Source: Ignelater luminosus
Lineage: Eukaryota; Arthropoda; Insecta; Coleoptera; Elateridae
DNA: 64,000 nt
Reading direction: 5' to 3'
NCBI GenBank assembly: GCA_011009095.1
Contig: VTPC01003610.1
Location: 1-64,000, forward strand
A program made the position numbers and the translations under genes. Each line of letters starts with the position of its first letter. The stretch's first letter is position 1. The notes under the pieces are model-generated. The model was not told where the DNA came from. It saw nothing but the letters and a program-made list of their open reading frames with translations, and searched no databases. Positions 46,870-58,690 of this stretch are shown here, one piece after another.

Positions 46870-48440
46870 AAAAATGGTTAAATACAAAGAACATGGAAGA
46901 TTATCAAAATTACAAGAAGAGAAACAGAATAGTAAAAAGACTCACTTCGAAGGAAAAAAATGAAACCTGGATCAATGTGTACCAACATTGACCAGATATA
47001 GGAGGTAGAAAAAGTTCAACATCTTGAAGAATATTGAAGACAGAACAGAAAAGTTAGATTTATTCCAAACAGAACCTGAAAAGTAGGTAAATTACTACAA
47101 AAGTCTACCTACAAAAACACGAAAAGAGCTTATAGATGAAGAAAACAAAACGCAACACGAAGATCAAGAACCAATAGTAATAACAAGAGAAGAAATATGG
47201 CAAGAAGAAGTAATAAACGTAATTAAATCATTGAAAAACAATTAAATCAGCAGCGCCAGGAAGGATATCACCAAAACTAGTGAAACATGACTCGAATAAG
47301 CTATTTCGAATGATAACATTTTTAATAAAAGGAGTAATAAATGCAGAAGGGGTTTCAAAGAAATGGAAACAGGCCCATTTAGCATCGATATTGTGAAGAT
47401 TGCAGAGGAATTGCAGTAATATTACTGAAGGAACCAAGAGAAATAAATAGAGAAAAGTATCGATGGAAAAATTGGAGATGATCAAGCGGATTTCACAACA
47501 GGAAAGTCATGTTTAGACTGACAAAAAGGGCAAAAAACAGATCCATAGATTTTAAAAAGGCGTACAATACATTACCAAGAACTAAAATGTGCATAGTTAG
47601 AGAAAATCTAGATGTCCCAAGAGTACTGATTGAAGCAGTAAAGGAACTATACAGTGATGACGAGATCGCCATTAAAGTAGGAAAAACATTAACACCTTTA
47701 ACACATTAATATCTAAGGGACTGCTCTAAGGATACTGTACCTCATTGACTCTATTCAAAATATGTTTAAAAGACACCTCAAAGAGATAGAAAAAGAAATA
47801 TCAGAGAATGAAGGTACCGATACGCAATGGATATCTTTATACGCTACAGTATACAGACAACCAAGTTGTAATAGTGCGGGATGAAAGCGATCTTGGTTTT
47901 ATGTTAAGCTAAGAGAAGAATACTCAAAAACCAGCTTTGAAATAAACTACAAAAAGACAGAATAATGATAAAAATAATAACCAATGACAAACCCATCCAA
48001 AATTTACTAATTGAAGATCAGATTGAAATAAAAGAAGAAGAAATAAAAACAGATTAGGTTAAAATAGAGCAAGCATAAGAAAATTACACTAAATTACATG
48101 AAACAGAGATATCCGCAAAAATATCAGACGAATAAATAAGAAACTTCGAAACGATATTTGTGCAGTCGAGATGGGTAACAAGAGAAAAGATAAAAAATGA
48201 AAGGATTCGGGATAGAATGGAAGTGACGTCGGACGTTAATGTTAAAGGTTAATATGGTATAGCCATACCAGAAGAGCAAGAGCAAGCAAATGGATAAATA
48301 GAGAAATAGATTGGAGCCCTATGAGAAGACGGAAAAGAGGAAACCCGAGAAAATCTTGGCGAGACAGGAATCTGGAAGATGGAGAATGGGAAGATTGTGC
48401 AAAATGGAAGACTTAGATGAAAGAAGGAAAGCAGTAACCT
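46870..48440 (+). mobile_element. LINE relic with RT core and C-terminal tail
   Basis: Plus-strand pieces run in order: IDFKKAYNTLPRTKM then PRVLIEAVKELY and IAIKVGKTLTPLT (RT motif A region, 47530-47700), GLL-type and YAMDIFIRY (degraded YADD region, about 47820), and near the end KSWRDRNLEDGEWEDCAKWK (48340-48410), the RPRK.WRD......DW.DR..W+ tail common in insect LINEs. Multiple interruptions. Family is a non-LTR element; clade uncertain. Confidence 0.65.
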
Positions 48441-51400
48441 GCAGTATCCTAAAATATATATTTATTCGTGAGGATGTGTTGCTATCCAAGAAAGTCCCGT
48501 TTTTTTCTTCCTTTTTTCTCTACCACTCCAGGAGACCACCAGTGGTACGCCCTGGACTGAAGATATATGGAGATATGGTGGTGCCTATCGATTTGCTTCT
48601 TTTGTATCTGCCTGGTTCGACACGATCATCATTCCAATTTCATTTTTACTACACCAAACGGAAGCCGTACTTCTAGTTTCAACCACATTGGGCTGAAAAG
48701 AAGTTTCTTAAAACTTTCAAGAAAACAATGCATAATGAATAAAGAAAAGAATCAAATAAACAAATAGAAAAAAAAATAAAATAGAAACAAGCAAGAAACA
48801 AAATCCCAATGATAGTTAAGAAAAAATAAAAGTTTGCTTTAAAACAAAAGAATTAAGAAAAAATCCAATGCTCAAAAGAACGAGAAACAACGAAAGTTTC
48901 ACTCACTCCTGCATATGTCCCGCCAAGAAAATAATTGATCTTGTGATACCATCTATGTTTACATTGCTTAAAGATCGTCCAAGTCCTTGAAGGTGTGTTT
49001 CTGTCCCTTGTAGTATTAAAAGGACGTCGTATGATTTCTCATAGGCAATGGATTTTTCTTGTGAAATGCATTGTTTTCGAGTAAAATAAAATTTCTTAAG
49101 ATTTCATAAGGTTAATTAAATTATTTCAAACATAAATCTAGAAGGAATTAATTTTGTTTCAGAAATTGTCGGTTTTCGTGGCAAAAAAGATTCAATGACG
49201 TTAAATTTCCAGATATTTCTCTACCACAGTTAACAGGGAAATATAAAAAATTATAAATCGCTGTTGAATTATCTAAGAAAATGTTCGTTATTTAATATAT
49301 TCAATAACAGAGATTCTAGAACTAAATCAGTGCTGTGGTACGTGTAATAACTTAATACGTAAAAAAATAAACCGATGCGTACCCCTGAGAATTTAAAAAT
49401 TTGGAAGCCACTAAACCTCATGGTCGTACTTATAAAGAATGAAAACATATTAAAAACTTTTTATGTCGTATCTTATGCAACAACGAAAAATACAGCTTCT
49501 GCCTGAACACATTGCTTTAACCTTAATCCCCCGTCTGCATTTGCGGACCGGGCTAGGGATTACACCCGGAAACATTTCCTTAACATTAATCTTCATATCT
49601 TTTCTGTTCTCATTCATACATATTTTAAATGTAAGAACCGCGTTGAGACTTTACCTTTCTTTATATTAATAAAATCTCCCTAACGCGAGTATAAATGATA
49701 AATTCAAGAATGTTGCTAGTAGAATTGAGGGTGTAATTTATAAAAACTTTAATTCACTTGCATTTCTCTTGGCAATCAAATAAATGGTTCTAAAGATCAT
49801 AAGTATTTTGATTTCTCAAATATTATGAGTATTTGTCCTCGTTATTAAATTAAAAATAATCAAATTACAAACTTGCTGACATTTTAAAATTCTTAATATT
49901 TTTTTCATAAATTTAGTAAATTTCTACTTTATGATTATAACATAAAAAATATTTAATGAATCTCGACATGTCATTACATTAGATCACATTTTGATTACTC
50001 TTTGTGTAAAACGCAGCTGTGCGATCTAAACTTTTAAATTAAATCTGAGAGAATTGTGCTTTCACAACAGACAACTTTATTACTAGTTGTAGTGGTGGAA
50101 ATGCGAAGGGGGAAGTTAGATACGCAGTTTACGATTAATGAAAACCGAAAATCAATGTATAAAATGTAAAGGCGTGATTACTGACCTCTCAAAGCTTGTT
50201 GCTGACAACTCGCTTTGGATTATTTTCTCAAGGAGTATTAAAGTCTGAAAATAACATTTCCCGCTGATTGAGCAAATAGAATAAACGTGCGAGAAAATAA
50301 AGTGAGTGGAGATTTTCTTTTGTTGGCGACGGGTATTATTTGTTGTTTTCTTTGTATAGCTTAAATTATCTTCAAACAAATTAAATCTCGTTGCAATTCT
50401 ATTTATGTTACAGAATTATTTAATTAAAACTTTTGGAAATTCTTGATAAACAATTAAATTAATAGCTCCTTCCTTATACAGTAGCACTTAAAAGTCTTGC
50501 GTCATTTCAAGATATGTTTTTGAAAATATCTTTGCTTTTATTATCTTCGTTTACTAAATTATCAAAAAAGCCGATAAATATCTCATCAAAAAGCTTATCT
50601 CAACTGCTAGGTTTGTCCTGTCCTGTCCTGTCCATAACTGCCAAATTACAAAATAAAAGTTATTGTGTGTTTCATTTCCTCGTTTGGAAAGGGGGGTGCT
50701 TTAGGAATTCAGAAATTGTTTCTCAGGCAAGACGGTGAGGAAAGGATAAGAGGTAATCAAATTCATGAAAATTACTGTTTGGTGTTTGCCTGCTTCATTA
50801 AGGTATTAGTGAGAATAGTCGGTTCGGGAAACCTAAACGTTAACCGCTTTCAACGTACATATAATTTGCTTGTTTTTATGTTAGCATGTGTAAAACCAGT
50901 TCTTCTTACTCAAAGCCGATAGAATTTATGAAATGTCTAGAAATATTTGCCAATTTGCTTGCAGATTTTGTTTCTTGGACAGAAAGTCAGTATTTCCATA
51001 GGCATTTAAAAAGATGCATAAATCTCTTAATGCAGTCGAAACTGCTTGGTGTGGTTTGACCAAAGAAAAAACAAGATATGGCCATGTTGGTAATGAATAA
51101 TGGAACAGCAAATACAAATATAAAAAACCTTTTGCAAGATCCTATTACCACAAGTATGCGAAGGCTGTAACAGTGGCATAGTCAATTTTGGGGATGATAA
51201 ACCTACTAGACGTGAGCCTCGCAGAGCGTTGAGCAAGCAAAATCCCGAAAGAACTGAGACAGCGTAAAACCTAACGACAGTAGTTCAACCCCTCCTCATG
51301 GAACTGATGTGAGACGGCAAAGACGGAAGGATGCCCAACCGGGTGCCTTGTGACTACTAAACATAGAATAAACTTAGACTGGAACAGGAAACGGATAACC

Positions 51401-51895
51401 TGTAACAGAACACAGCTCGAAAATCCTGATACGACGATAGAACCACCGGGAAGAAATAAAATGACAGGAAGCACAAAAGAACCACTGTCAAAGTCTTCAC
51501 ACTTTCACATTCTTATTATTTATCTAGATATGCCCTTTGTTTATGAAGGAGGTGCTTTCTACATAGCATGGTTTGTATTTGGTATACGTAAAGATTCCCC
51601 CGTTCTTATTTTGTATGGACACTTTAGCTACAAACTTCATTAGCAGAACACGTTTGTGTTATTGTTGTGTCTTCAAAGCAGCTGGGTCTGGATTTGAAAG
51701 TTTTCCGAGGGTGCCTATGGAAATGGTCTTCCTCGGACTCCAAAACAGGCGCTGGAGGATGCCCCTGGGCTCCACTCCAAATCAAGCGTGGGAGTCCCTC
51801 TTGAACTTCTAAATAAACATGCAAAATACCGATGAGGTGGCAACGCTATACTTTCGCCCCTTAACGAACAGGGAGCGCTCTTAGGCTGTGCGAGA
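48441..51895. other. Long intergenic stretch, no supported gene
   Basis: AT-rich, with a GC-richer patch at about 51.2-51.9 kb that has overlapping short frames on both strands and is probably an unassigned repeat. A four-fold TGTCC/CCTGT run occurs near 50613. No exon or domain recognised. Confidence 0.4.
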
Positions 51896-52489
51896 CAAAG
51901 CCAGTTGATTGTGATACAAAGCACCGACACCAAACAAAAAACGATCGCAAGTTGAGCTCAATCGATTTTCCCTCCGCTAGAGGCGCTGTTGATCTACGTT
52001 AAACTTGACAAGTTTAAACGTCAATTCATAAGTTTGAGGTTATTGAAATTTAAATTTTAGAAAAAAGTAATTATTAATGCCTTGTTGTTGCGTATTCTTT
52101 ATTCTTTGCAAAGTTTGTATGAACAAGTCTATATTTTCTATTAGCTTGTTGTCATCTTCATTGCTTTCAGAATTATTTTTTTATAAATTGCTGTAAAACA
52201 GATTTTGTAGAGTTGCGCAACCGTTTCTGAATAAATCGAGTTAACCCACATAACTGTATCATGTAATTTGTATGATCAGATCAGAAATAGGAGTTAAGTC
52301 TCCGAAAACGCATTATTTATTACTTTTTTCAAAAATTTAAGTTTCACTAACCTCAAACTTATAAACTGACGTTAAACTGGTCAGCTTCAAGGTAGATCAA
52401 CAGCGCCTCTAGCTGAGAGAAAATCGTTATTGAGTTCAATTTGTGATCGTTTTTTGTTTGGTGTCGGTACTTTGTATCAACTGGCTTTG
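51896..52489. mobile_element. Fold-back (long inverted repeat) element
   Basis: Left arm 51896-52080 and right arm 52308-52489 are inverted copies of each other, about 85% alike by eye, around a loop of about 230 bp. Landmarks shared in mirror order are CAAAGCCAGTTGAT at the outer end, ACCGACACCAAACAAAAAACG, GCTAGAGGCGCTGTTGATC, TATAAGTTTGAGGTTA-like and AAAAAAGTAAT at the inner end. No coding capacity. It fits a non-autonomous fold-back DNA transposon; target duplication not resolved. Confidence 0.75.
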
Positions 52490-52646
52490 GTGTGAGATAT
52501 GGAACCGGTTACTATGAGTTCCAACGAGAATAGATCTCAGAGAAGAAATCTCGTTTCTGATCTTAAATCACTTGAGTTTTGTTCGGATTTCAAAATCTCT
52601 AACCATATATACTAAGCCTTGGGAAAAAGTTCTTGTTTTAAACCTT

Positions 52647-52857
52647 CCATATAGCACACGGGCATCCTATGGATGTCCAGTGGACATAATTCGGGCGGTC
52701 TTTGGGCATAATTTGGACGATTTTTGGATGACAAATGGATGTCCAGTAGACGTCCACCAACGGTCGTCCAAACACGGACGTCCAATTTACGTCCATAGAC
52801 GTCGTGACGAAATTTGGATAACAAATGGACGTCCAATGAACGTCCGGTGCTATATGG
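52647..52857. mobile_element. Small inverted-repeat element rich in GGACGTCC (copy 1)
   Basis: Begins CCATATAGCACACG and ends GTGCTATATGG, an inverted repeat of about 12 bp. The interior is built of TGGATGTCC, GGACGTCC and GGACATAATT words, many of them self-complementary (GACGTC). A related, longer copy lies at 53243-53587. The overlapping open frames are shadows of the repeat. Confidence 0.7.
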
Positions 52858-53242
52858 AGTATTGCTGTGCCAGTAGGTTTGGTGCAACAAGACAACAAAT
52901 TCACGATGTTTAGCTTTCCAAGAAAGAAATCCATGACTATCATTTACAGTCAATAACGAATACTTTAGAATCGCTTCTCACCTTTTACGTTTGGTCCTTT
53001 AATTCACACAGACTTAAGTATTGTCAAAAAGATCTCATTACAGTAGTGATTCTTGGCTTTAAAATGGCAAACTTGAGCAGTTCTAAGCGAAAACGATTCA
53101 AACTGCTTGTATCTATTTTATTTTGTTAGATACAAATTTCACTGATTGAATTCGAGGTAGACTCTAAAGTCCTAATGAGAACTACAAAGTTGTGCCAAAT
53201 CAGCTTGTAATAAAATGAAAAATCCTTTTATGTTACACATAG

Positions 53243-53587
53243 CCATATAGCACACGCACATCCTATGGATGTCCATTGGACGTCCGTTTGTCACAACTTT
53301 GGATCCTACGGACTTCCGTTACTGGACGTAATTTGTACGTAATTTGGACATAACTCGGACAATTTTTGGACATAAATTGGATGATTCTTGGACATACATA
53401 ATTCGGACGATGTTTGGACATAATCTGGACGACCTTTGGGCATAATTTGGACGGTTTTGGATGACAAATAGATGTCCAGTGGACGTCCACCAACGGTCAT
53501 TCAGTGGACGTCCAATGGATGTCCAATTTATGTCTATGGACGTCGGGACGAAATTTGGATAACAAATGGACGTCCGATGCTATATGA
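53243..53587. mobile_element. Small inverted-repeat element rich in GGACGTCC (copy 2)
   Basis: Same ends as copy 1 (CCATATAGCACACG ... TGCTATATGA). The middle is expanded by tandem units of about 25 bp of the form GGACATAATTTGGACGAT, roughly eight in a row (53330-53460), accounting for the extra 130 bp. The two copies share orientation and lie 386 bp apart. Confidence 0.7.
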
Positions 53588-54410
53588 ATAGAGGCTTGTG
53601 TCATGATACAAGGTTTCTAAACTCAAATGCTATTCAAAATTCTGCCCAAAAAGCTCAATTGGTCGAAAGAAAACAGCCAGCTTGAAAGGAATGATTGATG
53701 TGTAAAATTCAACCCAAAGAATCTGAAAAGTCTAACTGATTCAAATGTTGCACTGTCTCAAAAGGCCTAACCAGCTTGAATGATCCAGTAAGACCAATAC
53801 AGGTCTAATGTACCTATTTATGGTTAGTACTTGGGCAGATCTATGCTTGCCCAGCAAGCACACCTCAACTCACCTGTTTCCTTATCTTGAGTCTTAGCAC
53901 AAATAGGAGTTTGAATTGACGAGTTAAGTCCTAACTATGAAATATATTAGAGTATGCTCAAGTATAGACTATACATATAAGAATCCCAAGATATCTTAAA
54001 ACTCAGTCTGTATCTGAACTTTAGACCAGGATCAGCTCAAAACATGTATAGTAAGCAGCCTTAAGTAAATATTGTTTTTGCATCCTTTTTTTCTTAATTC
54101 TAGAAATATAAAGTTTTTATTAACAATTAAATTCAGAAGTTGTTGGAAAATAATTAGGTAGTACATTCTGCTTTTATAATATTGAAAAGTTATATAGATA
54201 ACTATTTTCAAAACATTTATTATTATAAAAATTCATAGTTTTTAATAGAATAACAGTTTTGTACAAGATCTATTCCTAATATGACGTTTCATTTTAATAA
54301 TTAACAAAATGAAATAGAATGACGTGATTACAATAAATTAAGTTTTAATTCTAGTTTTCTATTAGAATGTGTTATTATAATGTTATATACTCTAATTATA
54401 AATTACATTT
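53588..54410. other. Intergenic stretch, nothing recognised
   Basis: AT-rich; no gene or repeat supported. Confidence 0.4.
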
Positions 54411-55107
54411 TTAATTCTCACTGGAATGAACAGACATATGCTTATTTAATGTATCTTTACGAGTATAACTACGTTTACATATCTCACATTCATATGATTT
54501 CTTTATACAATGAAACAACCGCATATGTTATTGTAAATCAAGCTTCTTTGGAGATTCATAATTACACATCTCACACTGAAATGCTTTTCTCTTAAAATGA
54601 ACAAGCATATGTCTACTTACATAACTTTCTTGAGAATACTTTTTGTAACATATTATACTACATTCAAATGGTTTCTTACCAGAGTGAACTAACATATGTC
54701 GAAGTAAAACATAATTTCTTACATTTGTAGTTGCATGTTTTACACAATAATCTTTTAGCTGAGTGAGTGAACATGTGTTATGTTAATTTCTCTTTATGTA
54801 AATAACTACGTTGACATATTTCACACTTAAATGGTTTCTCACCATTTAGATGGGTAAGAATATGTCTGCAAGTAACTGTTTTGTTTATAACTACATTTAC
54901 ATATCTTGCACTTATATGGGTTTTTAACTGAATGAACTGACAGTATGTGTCTCTCTCTAAATCGAAATTCCTTATACTTTCATAATTACATTTTTCACAT
55001 TGAAATGGTTTTTTACCAAAAGGAGTTTTCACAAGTTTTGTGAAACTGTTTATATTTGAATATTCAAAGTGGTATGAATCACATTTAGGTAAATCAGTCT
55101 CTATATA

Positions 55108-57084
55108 CAGTAAAACCCACTTATTGGAATAGCGTTTAGGATTGTCAGAATTCTGCAAGACAAATTGAGGTTATTGCACATCGCTTGAGATTTATACTAT
55201 AAAATTTTCAGCATTATTTATTACAGTTTTAAGTAAAATAAAAGTAAGGATACCATATTAATTATTTATTAAAACAATTATTAAATCTAATTCAATTAAA
55301 ATGTCCATAAATTAAATCAAAATTATGTTTTTATAAAAAAGTCAGTAATTTTAGATTGTTTTTTATCATTACACAATAAATCTGTTATTTGTTGTTCTAA
55401 ACTATAATAATGTTTAAAATCAACATTTGACTTTCCTTCTAAAAACCTTCTTATTACAGAACAAGCGCTTGTTACTTCCTGGCCAGATACTGAAGACCAT
55501 TCAGAAACATCATCTTTGATCTCATTGTCATCAAAACTTATTAAATCTTTGTTTTCTTGCGATTCTGGTTCTTCAATATCTCCGAAAACGGGCAAACAAT
55601 TGTCAAATGTTGCAAACCTAGAAAAATCATCTGAGGTCATTTCTTCAAGAGGAGGACATTCAAAATCTTCTTCACTATCCGTAATCGTTTGTTTTGAAAA
55701 TTTACAGTTAATGAAACATTTTTCTATGCTACTTCCAGTTATTTTATTCCAGCTCTTATTCATCATATGGATAGCTGAAAGGATTGAGATGTCTTTTGAC
55801 ATATCATTGGCAGGTTTAGAGGACGATGTATCATAATAGTCCATCGTCGAAATAATTTTCTTGACCACTTCCTTTCTGTAATTTCGCTTAAAAAGGGATA
55901 TAATTCCTTGATCCATGGGTTGAATGAGTGAAGTTGTATTTAGCGGAAAATAGTGTATATTTACATTATTCAGTTTCACATCAGGTTTATGAGCTGAACA
56001 ATTATCAACGAATAAAATAACTTTTCTATTCATTTCAGCCATTTGCTTATCAAAATCAATAAGCCACTCTTTAAATAAATTTGAAGTCATCCATGCGTTT
56101 TTGTTGAATGTGTATTTCACGGGCAACGATTTTATGCCTTTAAAACACCTAAAATTTTGGGATTTATCTATAACAAAAAGCGGAAGTTTATGACTTCCAT
56201 CGGAATTAGCACAGCAAAGAACTGTCATTCTGTCTTTCGCTGTGTTCCCTCCTACAGCTTTTTCTCCATGAAAGCGAAATGTGCCATCTGGTGTAGCTCG
56301 AAAATACAGGCCGGTTTCGTTGCAATTATATACACAGGCCGGTTCATAGTCTTTTAATAAATTAGGTAAGACATTTGTTACCCATTCATTTGCTCCATTT
56401 ACATCAGCATCTTTTTCTTTCCCTTCAATTTTCTTAAAGGAAATTTGGGAACGATTCTTCCATCTAGAAAACCATCCATTTGTCGCTTTAAATTCTGTAT
56501 TTCCAAACTTCTGCGCAATTTGTTCCGCTTTTTCTTTTAATATTGGACCACTAATTGGAACATTTCGTGCTCTTTTTTCAATAAACCATTTACTCAAAGC
56601 ATCTTCAACTTTTCCGTCCTTCCCGGTACGTTTTCTTTTTCGCGTCAATTTTGAATTATTCTTCCAATCACTCAACACACTATCTTTATTCTTTAAAAGT
56701 TTGCTTACTTGTGCTTGAGAAATTCCGAATTTCCTAGCCACTTCATTTTGATTTGCTTTAGATTCCTCCGCATATTCTATTACAGTTAACTTTTGTTTTA
56801 ACGTAAGGTCTTTTCTTTTCATTGCAGTACTCATGATGAAACTAATACAAGAAACCAAGAAACTGCGCTCTACACGACGTATAAAACAAAACTAACAACG
56901 ATAAAACTTTACAACTCTTTACTTATAGTAATGCTTAAATAAACTTTTTAAAAGTGGCATGTTTTGTGACTAGTTTGCGTGAACAATATTCATTAAAATT
57001 TTTATTTATCGTACCTACATAGAAACGATTTTAAATATATTTAAATATTCTTATAATCAAGCTTTTACTAAGCGGGTGTTAGTG
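55108..57084 (-). mobile_element. pogo/Tigger DNA transposon inserted in a zinc-finger gene
   Basis: About 1977 bp, flanked on both sides by TA (55106-55107 and 57085-57086), the target of the superfamily. Ends are imperfect inverted repeats, CAGTAAAACCCACTTATTGG on the left and CACTAACACCCGCTTAGTAA read inward from the right. It contains one long minus-strand transposase frame. Removing the element and one TA restores the reading frame of the zinc-finger gene across the site, which confirms the insertion boundaries. Confidence 0.88.
55323..56858 (-). CDS. pogo/Tigger-like transposase with a substituted catalytic Asp
   Basis: Open frame of up to 511 codons; likely starts are the Met at residue 9 (MSTAMKRKD) or 13. 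Domains in order: Psq/CENP-B N-terminal HTH (about 13-65, LTLKQKLTVIEYAEE...QVSKLL), Tc5/CENP-B-type HTH (about 80-140, WFIEKRARN...GWFSRWKNR), DDE_1 catalytic domain (about 170-400). D285 (FVDNCSAH) and D316 (QPMDQGII) are present, 30 residues apart, but the first Asp of the NCDETGL motif is Asn (N180 in YNCNETGLYFR). A G-to-A change at a CpG would explain it. The C-terminal tail is acidic. Probably catalytically dead although unbroken; domestication is possible but unproven. Confidence 0.85.
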   Translation of the reverse strand: MVSCISFIMSTAMKRKDLTLKQKLTVIEYAEESKANQNEVARKFGISQAQVSKLLKNKDSVLSDWKNNSKLTRKRKRTGKDGKVEDALSKWFIEKRARNVPISGPILKEKAEQIAQKFGNTEFKATNGWFSRWKNRSQISFKKIEGKEKDADVNGANEWVTNVLPNLLKDYEPACVYNCNETGLYFRATPDGTFRFHGEKAVGGNTAKDRMTVLCCANSDGSHKLPLFVIDKSQNFRCFKGIKSLPVKYTFNKNAWMTSNLFKEWLIDFDKQMAEMNRKVILFVDNCSAHKPDVKLNNVNIHYFPLNTTSLIQPMDQGIISLFKRNYRKEVVKKIISTMDYYDTSSSKPANDMSKDISILSAIHMMNKSWNKITGSSIEKCFINCKFSKQTITDSEEDFECPPLEEMTSDDFSRFATFDNCLPVFGDIEEPESQENKDLISFDDNEIKDDVSEWSSVSGQEVTSACSVIRRFLEGKSNVDFKHYYSLEQQITDLLCNDKKQSKITDFFIKT

Positions 57085-57380
57085 TACTTGATTTGATCAG
57101 CATCAATATCATCATCTTTGGTATCAAATTCTTCAACTGACTGTGATTTTAGAACTACGCATTTCATTTTCAACCTTTATACCACCCTGTGTATCTTCTA
57201 AGCGTTCCGCCTTAGTTTCATTAAAATCTCTATTATCTATAAAAAAATTAATTAAATAATTAAATATAGGACTATGCCATATTGAGATACACTACCATAT
57301 AAATCGAGAAATGATTTCATTTCATTACACGAAAGTTGGATATCATTTTCAATGTTTTCATGCTTAATTTCAGTTTTCAT

Positions 57381-58059
57381 TCTTATTTTAAATTAAGTCT
57401 AAAATTTCTTCTCTACTAAATTCTTACGATAAATAAAATAGAAAGTACATAAGATGCAGTTTATTATTATTCTAACTTCTGTTATGCTTGTCACTATGTT
57501 TATGCAAAGGTTATGTTTATGTTTATTCTGGCATAAAGCTTCAATGTTGCCAGATCTCGTTTTTTAAATTAGTGCTTGATTCTTTTTTATGCTGTTGATT
57601 ATTCCGTTTTAATTATTTTGGCTTTTCACTTTATGACATTATTCTGTTTGTGCTCACATAACTTTAGAATGTATTACAAATTAATGTTCTTAAAATTTCT
57701 TAAATGAATTTGATATTTGAAGGAATATGTAGAAAACTAGGGAAATCAGCAACGCTGTTGTTGTAATGACACCTTGAAATTTGACAGCAATAGTACTAAT
57801 ATAAAATTCAAATAGTAAATCATAACCTTAAATTATCTACATAAAATTTAGGAATCTGTAACATTAAGATACAATAGTTTATTATGAATTGGGTGGTATT
57901 AAAAGTAAGAATTCGAGGAGAGAAAATGAGATGATATAAAACTATTCCGTAATAATGTAGAAAAGGTTTCATACACAAAACTTGAAGGTAACCTCTTACA
58001 ATTTTATTCATAAATTAATTGTTCTAATTTCAGGGCTTTTTAAGAAATCTTAGTATATC
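57381..58059. other. 5' flank of the zinc-finger pseudogene
   Basis: No gene seen. The promoter of the zinc-finger gene should lie here, but no clear TATA/initiator pair stands out. Confidence 0.35.
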
Positions 58060-58690
58060 CTCATATAATTGAAACGGAACATAGATTACCTGAATTAATA
58101 TGAATGAATGATTGGAAGAAACCTTACGTAAGACCAGAAACTACTGCAAAAGAAATTGACACAGAATGTCACAGCAAACGATTATAATAAAAATAATTCA
58201 AATACCCACTTTAAAAGAATGTAAATTTAAGATTTACAGAACAGGTGGTGGTTTTAAATATGAAATATACAATAGTATATTTCCAAATGGAAGTAATTTA
58301 AAATGACACAATGAAAGCTCATTAAGGTGAAAAGTCGTTTTAATGTGAAACATGTAATTATAAATATGTAGAAAATATGATTTACTTGTTTGGTATGTTG
58401 TATTTTATACAGTTGTGAATATGAAATATGTAGATATTTTACTGGATCAAGACTGATATGCAAGGACATTTAAGTGAAAAACCTTTTTACAAATATAAAA
58501 CAGAATTTAACATTATTTTGTACTTATTTTAATTAATTACTGAAGTGTAGCTTACAATAAGAAAAAAAAAGAATGTGAAGAGGAAAAACCTTTTTAATGT
58601 CGAATAATTTTAAATTCGCTTGGAAAAATACTTTGATTATGCATATATGCAAGTTCATTTTGATAAAAAGTTATACCTATATGAAAATAA
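58060..58690 (+). pseudogene. Very degraded C2H2 zinc-finger array
   Basis: Plus-strand frames show repeated fragments of finger linkers: GEKSF then CETCNYKYVENM (about 58325-58380), YEICRYFTGSRL (about 58420-58450), KNLFTNIK (about 58480) and EEKPF-like (about 58580). Spacing between linkers is near the 84-bp finger period. Many stops. It would be a second ZNF relic, head-to-head with the one at 54411-57380. Confidence 0.4.

Larger units (their letters stand above)
54411..57380 (-). pseudogene. C2H2 zinc-finger gene, decayed and split by a Tigger insertion
   Basis: Minus strand. Exon 1 (57296-57380) codes MKTEIKHENIENDIQ... and ends at a GT donor (TATG|GTAGTG). A 59-bp intron ends in TTTTTTTATAG, and exon 2 begins at 57236 with DNRDFNETK... 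and an acidic stretch (FDTKDDDIDADQIK). At 57085 the Tigger element interrupts it; coding resumes at 55107 with YIETDLPKCDSYHFEYS and then a run of degenerate C2H2 fingers (KPFQCEKCNYES, GEKPFKCEICQRSYLHKEKL, KAFQCEMCNYESPKK, YECEICKRSYTRKDTLNKHMSVHS), ending at a stop at 54411. Several stops and shifts lie in both halves. The type was probably a DNA-binding transcription factor of the expanded insect ZNF class. Confidence 0.8.

Noticed and set aside
48311-48676. Plus-strand frame of 121 codons as a gene
   Set aside because: Its first third lies over the C-terminal tail of a LINE; the rest has no resemblance to any family.
50610-50635. Short TGTCC/CCTGT tandem run
   Set aside because: Only about four units; within what is expected by chance in repeat-rich DNA.
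52572-53500. Several open frames of 64-113 codons on both strands
   Set aside because: They cover the GGACGTCC elements; self-complementary repeats open frames on both strands at once.
53243-53587. Regular short repeats considered as a CRISPR-like array
   Set aside because: Units are contiguous and degenerate, with no unique spacers, no cas genes and a eukaryotic context.
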